Source: Calamus simplicifolius (lineage: Eukaryota; Streptophyta; Magnoliopsida; Arecales; Arecaceae). Taken from it: 64,000 nt of DNA. The notes below the pieces were generated by a model that saw only the letters and a program-made list of their open reading frames with translations, did no database searches and was not told where the DNA came from. Of this stretch, positions 1-9,248 are shown piece by piece. The position numbers were made by a program, and so were the translations under genes. Each line of letters starts with the position of its first letter. The first letter of the stretch is position 1. The stretch is taken from the NCBI GenBank assembly GCA_900491605.1, contig UESW01003828.1, positions 196,811 to 260,810 on the forward strand, given 5' to 3'.

Positions 1-2820
1 GACGGGCCTGGGCTAGCCCGCTGGGCCGGCACGGCCTAGGCCCACATGGACCTGTGCCGTGTCGTGCCAGGCACGGCCCAAATAAAAAAATTTTGTTAAA
101 AAAATATTTTTTTGATAAATTAAAAAATTATTAGGAATAAAAAAATTTTATTAATATGAAGCCATCTTAATGGTGGGGGGTTTGGCATAGACCCCTACCA
201 GGTTATTAATTTAAAATCAAAATGGTAAAGAAGGAAGGGGGGCTAGGCCTGACCTCCAGAACAGAATACAATAAGTAAGGAGAAAAAAATAGAAAGAAAA
301 AAATAAAGATGATTCACTTTAAGTTTTTAACAATTTAAAAAATAAAAATATACAATTATAAAAATAGAAATGACTCACTCATCAGTCATCAGTAGTATTT
401 GTGTCATCATCATCTTCGCAGTTAAGTCATGTCCACCTTTATCTTAAATCTCGCCTCAGCATCTAACCAATATTTGAAGCAGATAAGCATCTCAACTGTC
501 TCGCCAGTCATCCTACTTCTCTTTTGTCCAAAATACGTTGACCTGCACTGAAAGCGGATTCCGATGCTACTGTGGACATCGGCACAATTAAAATATCTTG
601 TGCAATGGCAGACATAATAGAATATTAATTTCTAACACTCTTCCACCAAGCTAATACATCTAGACTTTCTATTTGATCTTCATCATATGCAGAATAAAGA
701 GCGTTTCGTAAATAAAATTACAATTCATTACTTAAAGATGAAGAAGATGAAGCATGTGTGTCTTCTAATGAATAAAAAAATAGATGACAAATGAGATCTA
801 GATGAAGAAGCAGAGCTTTGAGCATGTATTCTAGATCCATAAATTTTATCATTATATAAACCATAAATAACATTAAGAAGTCATGTTACCTCATCTTTAG
901 CAGGTTCAGGATTTTGATTCATGTTTTCATAATATTGATCAATTAAAAAAATTACACCATTTAATTTAACTCTAGAATCAAAAATAGCAGCTAAGTTATG
1001 CAATGGACATATCCTATTCCAATATTCATTCCATTTACTTTCCATACTATGTATAATAGGCATTAAAACTTCATGATATCTATATTCTTTAAATTTTTAC
1101 TAATTACATATGCTTTTTATAAAAATGAACAAGAAGTTGGATAATAAATACCTGAAAGAACATTTGTAGCATCATAAAATGTAATAAAAAAATCTTCTAA
1201 AATTTTACCTTGATGCTAATCAGCTTAAGTCAATGTAAATCCTAATCCACACTCATTAATATAAGCACTTAATAAGTTCTTATATGGATATGCATCATGT
1301 ATCATGGTATAGGTACTATTCCAACGAGTTATTAAATCAAGTTTAATTTTTTAAAATGTTTACCATGATCTACACATAATTGTTTAAATTTTTGAAGTCT
1401 TGACCTTGAAGCATGAATAAAAGAAACTGCATTTCTAATTTTTGAAATAATATCTTGAATTATGTTCATGCCAGATTGAGCAGAAGATTTAATATATGAC
1501 ATGCACATCTAATATGAAATAATTATCCATCTAAAATGGGATGCAAAGAGTCGTTTAATAATGCAATAGCAGAATTATTATTAGATGCATTATCAAAAGT
1601 AATTGATATTATTTTATTATTAATATTATATGAGCATACGGTTTGATAAATAATATTTAAAATTTTTGTCCTGAATGCAGAAAATCAAAAGCACGAAAAG
1701 CAATAATTCGTTTATTTAATTGCCAATCATTATCAATATAATGAACAGTAATAGCAATAAAACAATTACCTATAGATGCCGATCAAATATCAGAAGTTAA
1801 AGAAATTCTAGCATTTAAATTTGAGATGCTTTCTTAAACTTTGTTTCATTGCTAAAAAATTTGTCATAGCTAATCTTCTAAAGGTATGGCTACTAATTCT
1901 TCTATAAGAAGGTTGTAGGCCTAATTGAACATATCTTTCAAAATTATAAGATTCAGATAAACTAAAAGGTAATTCATCTTGAACTATCCATCTTACCAGT
2001 AATTTTCTCTGATTTTCATGGTTATATATAAAATTACCTACAAGTGATCCCTCTTGTATATTAAGGATACATTGCTAACGGAAATCATGTATCTTATGAC
2101 TCTCTTGATGTCTTTTTAAATGCCCTGTTCCTCTAGTACTAAACAACAGTAAAGTTTTACACATTTTTTACATTTTTCTTTATAGACTCCATCAAACATA
2201 ATTCTATCGAAATCAATCCAAACATTACTAGTCCTCTTACGAGAAGAGGTTTAACATTCACTAACACTGGCTCTAGATGGAACTTGGAGTTGGGATTGGG
2301 GTTGGGGTCCTTAGGGATTAGTTTTCTCACCCGCAGAAAAAGGTGCATGTTAAAATTACTTTCGTTAAAAGATGTCATATCTAAAATTTTTAATTAATAA
2401 ATGTAAAAAAAATAAAAACTAACCCACAAAAAAAATTAAGAAAAGATCAGAGGTGGAGGCATGGAGCCGAGATTTGTGAGCTTCCTCTTGCGCTCTCGCC
2501 TCTCAACAAGAAGTGACTTTATAGCACTTAACTACTTGCTTGAGCACTTGCCACTTGTAAGAACACTTGCAAACTAAAAATTAAATTGCTAATATACTAG
2601 AGCACTTGTTAAAAGAGAGAAATAGTAGTAATAGAGAAGAGTTAGTTTGGTGTGGTAAGAATGAGGAAGAAATGGGCTATTTATAGAAGTCCTAAATTTT
2701 TTTTCCAAAACTATCCTTTGATATAGCCGTTATATGACTGTTGGGAGGGGTAAAATGGTCTAAACCCCTTCCAACAGCTAGAAACGGCTATATAGCCGTT
2801 TGGCATAAGGACCGTGCCTG
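1..2820 (-). mobile_element. hAT DNA transposon, decayed; one end outside the window
   Basis: A hAT-family element reads leftward from position 2820. Its probable terminal repeat begins on the minus strand with CAGGCACGGTCC (2820-2809), exactly where the RNase H reading of the flanking Ty3 element stops being recognisable. A broken transposase gene occupies 382-2378. Positions 1-85 are GC-rich and repeat the GGCACGG/CCGTGCC motif found in the terminal repeat, as expected of subterminal transposase-binding sites. The other end is left of position 1, so the 8-bp target duplication cannot be confirmed; the expected copy is 2821-2828 (ACTTCCGC). Positions 2379-2808 (leader) contain a short inverted motif around the repeated AGCCGTT and no gene. 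Confidence 0.8.
382..2378 (-). pseudogene. hAT transposase (RICESLEEPER-like, BED zinc finger), dead
   Basis: The minus strand encodes a transposase of the plant BED-zinc-finger hAT type, but with many in-frame stops and several frame changes. Recognisable parts in order are: a BED finger (VWIDFDRI, CKKC, then RGTGHLKRHQESH near 2090-2140), the FERYVQLGLQPSYRRIS segment, the core segment ITFDNASNN near 1590, a well preserved stretch at 881-1063 (SKWNEYWN, AIFDSRVKL), and the C-terminal hATC dimerisation region with LAWWK and PMSTVASESAFSAG at about 510-640. Translation would end at 382-384. The normal product cuts and pastes the element in the nucleus; this copy cannot make it. Family is confident; exact start is not. 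Confidence 0.85.
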
Positions 2821-4560
2821 ACTTCCGCATCGTGGAGCACCTTGCTTACATAATAGACAGGCTTTTGGGTCCCGTCAATGTCAAGATGCACCAAAACTGA
2901 GCTGACGACTTCTGAAGAGACGGCAAGATAAAGGAAAAGACTCCCCTCGTCCCTTGGCTTCGATAGAAGCGGCGGGGAGGATAAGAATTCTTTCAATCCT
3001 TCGAAGGCCTTCTGACAGTCGTTTGTCCACTCGAACCCATTGACCTTCCGCAGGGCTTTAAAAAAGGGCAGGCACCTTTTAGCCGACTTGGAAAGAAAAC
3101 GACTTTGGGCCGCCACCTTTCCGGTGAGCCGTTGCACCTCCTTCTTGCAAGTCGGCGGCCTCATGTCGAGGATAGTGCTAATTTTTTTGGGTTTACCTCA
3201 ATCCCTCGCTGGGTCACCATGAAACCCAAGAACTTACCCGCCGTGACGTCGAAGGCGCACTTCTTCGGGTTCAACTTGACTTGAAAACGACGAAGGTTGT
3301 TGAAGGTCTCCTCCAAATCGGAAACATGGTCAGAGGCACGAGCACTCTTTGTAAGCATATCGTCCACATAGACTTTCATGTTCCAGCCCAGTTGATCTTG
3401 GAAGACTTTGTTCATCAACCTTTGATAGGTCGCCCCAACATTCTTGAGGCCAAAGGGCATTACTTTGTAACAATAAATGCCCTTCTCGATCACGAAAGAA
3501 GTGTGCTCCTCGTCGCTTGGGTCCATCTTTATTTGGTTGTACCCAGAGAAGCATCCATGAAGCTGAGAAGCTCATGGCCGGAGGTTGAGTCCACCAGCTG
3601 ATCGATCTGGGGCAGAGGGAAGCTGTCCTTTGGGCATGCCTTATTGAGGTCGGTAAAGTCGATGCAGATCCTCCAACTCCTATTTGTCATTCGGACCATG
3701 ACTACATTGGCTAGCCAGCTTGGGTAGTGTGCTTCTCGAATATGGCCGGCAGTAAGCAGCTTGTTAACCTCCTCGTCGATAGCTCTTTGCCGCTCGGGAG
3801 TGAAGCTTCTCTTCCTCTGGCGGATCGGACGGTGCTTCGGGTTAATATTGAGTTTATGGGTGATTACCTCTGGAGGGATGCCAGGCATGTCGGACGCCGA
3901 CCAGGCGAATATGTCCGAGTTGGCCCGCAGGAAGGTCAAGAGGCGATCACGGTCCTCTGGAGCAAGAAGTTTGCCGATGCGCACCATCTTTGGCGGGTCA
4001 TTCCCAAGCGGAAAAGTCAGGAGCTACTCAGCCGGCTCTCCTCCTTTGCTAGACTCCCTGGGATCGGGTGCTTCCGAAGCCGGCCCGACCTCCTAAGGAC
4101 TCGAAGCTACATGGTAGCAGGGCAGGACCGGACTGATTTCACCCTGCATCTCGATGACCCCGCTACTAGTGGGGAACTGCACGAGCAGTCGCCTGGTGGA
4201 GATGACCGCATCCAGAAGATTGAGGCCCGATCGCCCAAGAATGGCATTGTATGCCAAAGGTACCCGTACGACTAGGAACCTTATGATAACCGTGCTTTGG
4301 CATGGCGGCGTTCGGCTGTCACTGGTAAGGAGATTTCACCTTCCACCCTTACCGAATCTCCCGTAAATCCAACTAGGGAGCCGCTACAGGCCGGAGAGAA
4401 TCAACAGACAGACTCATTCTAACAAATGCGTCGTAAGGATGTCAGCTGAGCTGCCACTATCAACAAGGATTCTTTTTACAGGGTGCTTGGCAATCGTCAT
4501 TGAGATGATGACGCCTTCATTGTTTACATTTTCTACCTCCGTTGGTCCCCCTCTAGGGAT
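2821..4560 (-). pseudogene. Tat-lineage protease, reverse transcriptase and RNase H start, broken
   Basis: Pol region of the Tat element. The protease active site VDSGSSAD is at 4441-4464, with a frame change right after it (a two-base loss before DAFVRM). Reverse transcriptase follows: HKLNINPKHRPIRQ, then ICIDFTDLNKACPKDSFPLP, SFMDAS, KVMPFGLKNVGATYQRLMN, and an intact YVDD catalytic box in MKVYVDDMLTKS. One base is missing near 3555 between FMDA and SGYNQIKMD, splitting RT into two frames. RNase H begins at GFEWTNDCQKAFEGLK and ends at DAEV where the hAT element starts. The enzyme would copy element RNA into DNA in cytoplasmic particles; this copy cannot. Confidence 0.85.
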
Positions 4561-4564
4561 TACA

Positions 4565-6279
4565 TCATCCGGCAACTCCCCTCCTGAGCCGCTTGGACGA
4601 AGAGGCTACCCCCCAGGACACCATTCCCACCGTTCGCTCTATCGGGGCATTGTCGATAGCAGCTTGAGCAGGCATAGGCCCCATGAGAGCTAGCACTGGC
4701 GGGGGCACCTTCTGGACATACTTCCCCAGGTAGCCCCGCTGAATGAGCTCCTCGATGGCGCACTTCAAGCTATAGCAGTTGTTGGTGTTGTGGCCATAGT
4801 CCCGGTGGAAGCGGCAGTAGCGGCTTTTGTCACGAGGGAGGCCCTTCTTCATAGGAGGAGGTCGCTGGAGGTAGGGCTCGCCCTCAATCTCCATGAGGAT
4901 ATGAGAGTGAGGGGCAAGGAGAGGTGTGAGCTCGCTCTCCGAAAGGGCAAGACTTCGACGGCGGTTGTCTGATCGGCGTGGTGGCTCGGGCTTCTGGGGG
5001 AAAGAGGGTCTGCTTGGCTCGGGACGGGCGGACCCTTGGTTAGATCCCCTCGCGGACTCCCGACGGGTGAAGTTGGCCTCATCTGTGCGGATGTATTTCT
5101 ATGCCCGGAGAAGGAGGTCAGAGTAGGAACTAGGAGGCTTCTTGTCCAAAGAGAAGGTGAAGCGGGAAGGGAGGAGTTCCTGCTTCAACACCAAGGTTGC
5201 CACCGTGTCGTCCAGATGGTAGACCTCGAGGGCGGCCATCTTGAATCGGGTTACGAAGTCCCAAAGTGACTCCCCTTCCTTTTGACTTATGGAGAAGAGG
5301 CTATCCGCCATCGGCGGGATCCTTCGGCAAGCGTCGAAGTGCACCGAAAATGCCCTTTCCAGCTTCCGAATGGAATCAATGCTATGGGGGGACAGACGGG
5401 AGTGCCAAGCGCGGGCGGCCTTCCGCAGGGTGGCGGGAAAAGCCTTGCACAAGAGGGCGTCCGTAGCCCCCTGGACCTGCATAAGGGCCTTATAACTTTC
5501 GAGATGGTCGAGGGGATCTATCGTACCATCATACGAATCCAACTGAGGAAGGCGGAATCTAGAGGGGACGGGTTCCTCCAATATTCGGCGGGTGTAGGGA
5601 GGACGGGTGTCGTACTCCTCCTCCGGCCGATTATCGATTTTTCTGGCGAGCTCTTCGAGCCAGCGGTAATACTCATCCAGACGTTCTTCTGCTCGATGAT
5701 TGATGGTCGGGATCCTCTCGGATGGCTCGAAGGATGATGAAGAATAAGAAGGGGAAGAAAGCGGGAGGTGAGACCTCCGTTTTGGTTCTTCCTGGTGCCG
5801 GGGCTCTAGGGAGAACCTGCTCGGGTCACGGTCAGGAGAACGCGGCCTCTTAAGGGGCTCCTGACGATGTCTTCTGGGAGAGACTTGATGATGGCCAGCC
5901 TCTCGCTGAGGGGATCTTCCCCTCGCGGACTGCTGGCTAGCCATCGTGGCAGGTGGTAGAGTAGGCTGGTGTTGGGTGGCCCCGGATTGTTGCTTCTGAA
6001 GTCCGTGGACCATTACAGTGAGAGCTTGGACTTGTTGGGTAAGGGCTGCTAGTTGGTCAGCTTGAGTAGCTGCAGCTGGTGGTGCATGAACAACCGAGGG
6101 GTCTGCAGTGGGGGGATTGACCTCCTACTGCCCAGCTGGTAGGAGGTGCCCCCGGGATAACTAAAGGAGGCATCTTGAGCCCGTGTCATCACCATCGCTT
6201 GATAAAGAGGGAGGGAGATGTTCACAAACAGATGTTGTGGGGATCGTCTTCCTTCTCGCCCCCCTTCCTGGCGCGCCAA
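4565..6279 (-). pseudogene. Tat-lineage gag, broken
   Basis: Capsid-precursor gene of the Tat element, now in at least three frames (6049-6279, 5099-6013 and 4565-4894). The middle piece has the retrotransposon gag core: RLPQLDSYDGTIDPLDHLES, then LCKAFPATLRKAARAWHSRL, then LWDFVTRFKMAALEV. The last piece has a zinc-knuckle-like CRFHRDYGHNTNNC followed by LIQRGYLGKYV, typical of Tat gag. The first 120 residues of the middle piece are proline-, serine- and arginine-rich. The probable start codon is at 6279, a few bases inside the LTR boundary. Antisense open frames across this stretch are shadows of it. Confidence 0.8.
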
Positions 6280-6284
6280 TCTAA

Positions 6285-7247
6285 TGATGCCCGATCACCG
6301 AACTTAGACGCCAGGAAGATATGTCCGCTTGCTGACAGGGTCCTCGCCAAGATGGATGACCTGCAAAAAGTCCCAAGACTGGAGGGAGCTCCGGTAGGGA
6401 CCCTCCAACGCCCAAGTTAGCAACCGAAGTCACAGCCGAATGGGAGCTCGATAGAGCTCCTTAGAGACAGAAAGAGCTCCGAGAGTTGGAGTTTTTCTGG
6501 GGTTTTTGTGTAAGTAAGCACTTGTGTTCATGTACCTGGGCTGCAAGTTAACTTACCCTTTTATAGGCATTTGACATTCGTCTGGGGATTAACCACGTGA
6601 AGTTCCATAAGAAGGAAATGTCTGCGGGGCACATGGAATTACATGAGTTTGGACTCCCATCGAAGAAGGGGAGCTAGCGGTTGGTGGGCCATGTCCCATC
6701 GATTGGCGGGGCTAGACGGTAGGTGGGCCTGGTCCCATCGACAGCGTGGCCAGGCGGTAAGTGGGCCTGACTGTGTTAGGCTGCGCAGGTCAGAAAGTTG
6801 GTGGGCCTGGCGGCTGGGACCAACTTGGAAAAGTCAGGGCCGCCTCGGCCGAAGAGGTCGGGGGCCGCACGGGGCCGACGTGGAGGAATCGGGGCAAACA
6901 TGGGGCCGACTCGAAGAGGTCAAGGCCGCCTCAGCCGACTCGAAGAGGTCGGAGCCGCAGGAGACCGACTTGGAGAAGTTGGGACCGCCTTGGCCGACTC
7001 GAAGAGGTTGGGGCAACAGGGGGCCGACTTGAAGAAGCCGGGATCGCTCCGGCCGACTCGGAGAGGTCGGAGCCGCAGGGGGCCGACTTGAAGAAGTCTG
7101 GACTACCTTAGCCTATTCGGAGAGGTTAAGGCCGCAGAGGATCGGCTTGGAGAAGTCGGTGCCGCCTCGGCCTATTTGAAGGAGTCGGGGCAGGCATGCT
7201 CAGGCTACTTGGTCGATTTTGCCATGATTATCCACGTGACTTCATCA
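6285..7247 (-). repeat. 5' LTR of the Tat-lineage element
   Basis: A 963-bp LTR with matching ends TGATG and CATCA on both strands. Its left edge lies next to the GGCGCGCC-containing primer region (6266-6281), which fixes its orientation as the 5' LTR of a minus-strand element. Its right end is at 7247, against the 3' untranslated region of the peroxidase pseudogene. About a third of it is a GC-rich tandem array (6840-7195). The partner LTR is outside the window. Open frames in this stretch on both strands come from the array and are not genes. Confidence 0.82.
6840..7195. repeat. 59-bp tandem array inside the Tat LTR
   Basis: A GC-rich tandem array with a 59-bp period. The phrase beginning GCCGACTCGAAGAGGT (or a close variant) recurs at 6934, 6993, 7052, 7111 and 7170. 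Each unit has two similar halves built on GCCGACTYG(A/G)AGA, so a half-period near 30 bp is also visible. Copies before 6934 are more diverged. Function is unknown; LTR repeats of this kind often contain enhancer-like sites, which is inference here. Confidence 0.85.
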
Positions 7248-7262
7248 GCCACATCAATGCGT

Positions 7263-8729
7263 TTACACCAGATGAGAGCAACGGGTCCGGACCTGGCCAT
7301 TGGACTCAGAGAGCGAGTCAAGCCCGCAGAGCTTGACCATGGCACGGGCAAAGTCGGCCCGGAGTGACCCTCCGCCGCGTAGGCCCGCACCCACCGCACC
7401 GTCCGGCCCGCAGTCAGCTGCTGGTCCGCGTGGAGGATCCCTCGCCCCTCTAACAGTTGCCTGTAGTAGTGGTTTCTGAATCGCCCCTCCGACTGGTACC
7501 CCACAGCTGTGTCGACGGCCGGCACGTGGCCTGCATCTCCGCCGCCAGAATCGGGCTTTAGGGTGGAGGGTTTGTGATTCTGGATTGGGGGATAGAAAGG
7601 GAACCTAAGGTAGTGTTTGAAATAGAGGATAAGAGGGAATATCCAGGGTATATCCCCTTTTATTTCCAAAAGCCATAACTATAAGGGATAACTGGGAATA
7701 AAGTTAATCAAAGGGATAATCTATGGTTAACCATGGTTAACCATTGGATATCCCTCAATTTATTTCCTAGAAAATGCAGGAATAGATGGTTATCCCTTCA
7801 AATAAGAGTAAAAAAAAGTTATCCTATGGATTTACCTTTTGCATTTGATATGATCAATGGGATAGCCAAAGGATATCCCTAGGGATAAATAGGGACAAAC
7901 TCTATCCGTACACCATGGATAATATTTTTTCTATCAAATACTACCTAAAGAGGCTGACGGTTTCGCGCTCGGTGAAGCCTCGGTTGGGGATGTTGGAGAG
8001 GGTTTGGGAGTAGTTGTCGTCGGGGGCGGGAATCTGGAGTTGGGCCTCGTGGTAGAAGCTCCTCTCGCTGTCTCTCCTTCTCGTCAGGACCGAATAGAGA
8101 GGCCCTCCGCCTTCCCTATGTGAAACACTAAATCAAGAACCGCCAAGAATCGGAAGCAAAAATGGGGAGATGAGGGTTTGGTACCAGGATGAGGCCGTCT
8201 CGGGTGGCGAGGACCAGGATGTCGGCGCAGGAGACGGTGGCAGGGCAGACGGCTTCCACCCTGGCCTTGATGGCATCAACGGCGTCGAAGCCCCTGAGGG
8301 TGTGGTTCGGGGCAGCGTCTTTCTCCGAGGAGGAGCCATTGATAAGATCCAGGAGGACCGAAGCGTCGCAGCCCTTCAAGAATCGCAAACAAAGATCGCT
8401 CCTTAACGGCAAAGAAACGCACTCGACCGAGATCGAGGGAAAGAGAGGAAAGGAGGGATATTTCCTTACTCGGATGACGCAGTCGTGGAAGAGGAGGCCG
8501 AGGAGGGCGGGGGCGACACTGGCGTTGTGGGAGTAGAGCTGAGTCATGACGGACCGGACGATCTCCTCGGCGTCGTCTTCTTGGATTCGAAGAAGAGGCT
8601 TGGAAGGGCACAAATGGGGGGATTGGTGGTAATGAAGGAGGAGGAGGAGGAGGGATTGCCATGGCCGCTGGGGCCAAAGAGGGAGAGAGCCACCCAGAAG
8701 GCGGCTAGCGCGACTGCCGCCCACCTCAT
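7263..8729 (-). pseudogene. Class III plant peroxidase (PER48-like) pseudogene
   Basis: Remnant of a secreted haem peroxidase gene. Reading leftward: a signal-peptide-like start at 8729 (MRWAAVALAAFWVALSLFG); the distal haem segment APALLGLLFHDC; an intron with GTAAGG donor; GCDASVLLDL with SEKDAAPN, GFDAVDAIK and SCADILVLATRDG; a second intron; GGPLYSVLTRRRDSERS to NRGFTERETVSL; then, after a MITE, FRNHYYRQLLEGRGILHADQ, WVRAYA and, in another frame, DFARAMVKL to a TAA at 7263-7265. Lesions: a frame change near 8574, Gly in place of the catalytic distal Arg (LLGLLFHDC rather than LLRLxFHDC), loss of the whole stretch with the proximal haem-ligand His, and a frame change near 7383. The long gap before FRNHYY and the C-terminal wording resemble Arabidopsis peroxidase 48, from memory of the family. 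No working enzyme can be made. Confidence 0.9.
7609..7945. mobile_element. Tourist-like MITE (PIF/Harbinger type)
   Basis: A 337-bp non-coding element inside the peroxidase pseudogene. It begins GGTAGTGTTTGA and ends TCAAATACTACC, so the ends are inverted repeats, and it is flanked by TAA on both sides (7606-7608 and 7946-7948). A 3-bp TWA target duplication with GG-starting TIRs is diagnostic of Tourist/PIF-Harbinger MITEs. The interior is AT-rich with many GGATA/TATCC motifs. It sits directly after the codons for ETVSLF, at the point where the proximal-histidine segment is missing. Confidence 0.88.
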
Positions 8730-8862
8730 CGACGCGGGTATGGCTCCTCCAGCTCTCCCGGCCTCATGGTGACAACTGGAGGGAGCTCCCTTTAAATATT
8801 TAAATTGGATCCTAGAGCGTGCAGGGCACGTGACCTATTCACTTGTGTGCTCTTTATTTGAT

Positions 8863-9067
8863 GAAAAAGTTTTTCTGCATCATTTTCGATGCAGAAAGCA
8901 TACCAGAGCGTAACATTGGCCACGCGCCTGCGGCATTGACCGTGCACCCATATAGGCACACATGCGAGGCCCATTGGGCTATGGCACGCGTGCCCGTACG
9001 AGCGTGCAGCCAATGCCGCGCCCCGATGCACGCTTTCTGCACCAGGCCGGTGCACAAAGTCCATCCC
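8863..9067. mobile_element. Mutator-type MITE upstream of the peroxidase pseudogene
   Basis: A 205-bp element bounded by a perfect 9-bp direct repeat, TTATTTGAT (8854-8862 and 9068-9076), the duplication length of Mutator-like elements. Its arms are long diverged inverted repeats of about 65 bp: TGCAGAAAGC (from about 8890) pairs with GCTTTCTGCA (near 9035), and the next segments containing ATTGGC also align. The left arm contains its own short hairpin (TTTCTGCATC and GATGCAGAAA, 8873-8897). It lies about 135 bp upstream of the peroxidase start codon, in its former promoter. Open frames across it are products of the inverted repeat. Confidence 0.82.
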
Positions 9068-9248
9068 TTATTTGATCTATGGCTATAATTGTGATATCTC
9101 AGCTAGGATGATATTTTTTGGCTTGGTCCAATTTTCGATAACCCTGCGGTCATTTTATCATTATTATCATTATTATTATATTATTTAAAAAGTAAATATA
9201 TAAGCGTACATTTTCTGAACGAAGATGGAAAAGAATGAATGGCATTAG

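Larger units (their letters stand above)
2821..7247 (-). mobile_element. Ty3/Gypsy retrotransposon, Tat lineage, partial and interrupted
   Basis: A minus-strand Ty3-type element. From right to left: 5' LTR (6285-7247), primer binding region with TTGGCGCGCCAG just inside the LTR, gag (about 4565-6279), protease (around 4441-4464), reverse transcriptase (3161-3987) and the start of RNase H (2821-3164). The hAT element replaces the sequence after the RNase H DAEV motif; integrase and the 3' LTR would be left of the window. The FAWSASDMPGI and YCRFHRDYGH signatures and the gag layout fit the Tat lineage. Several single-base frame changes make it non-coding. It inserted 15 bp after the stop codon of the peroxidase pseudogene, with GCCAC (7248-7252) as the probable target duplication. 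Confidence 0.88.

Noticed and set aside
6643..7111. Long plus-strand open frames rich in Arg, Gly and Ser
   Set aside because: They are produced by the 59-bp tandem array of the Tat LTR.
8128..8724. A single 198-codon open frame as an intact small peroxidase
   Set aside because: It reads through two introns and lacks the C-terminal half and the proximal histidine; the gene continues left to 7263 with lesions.
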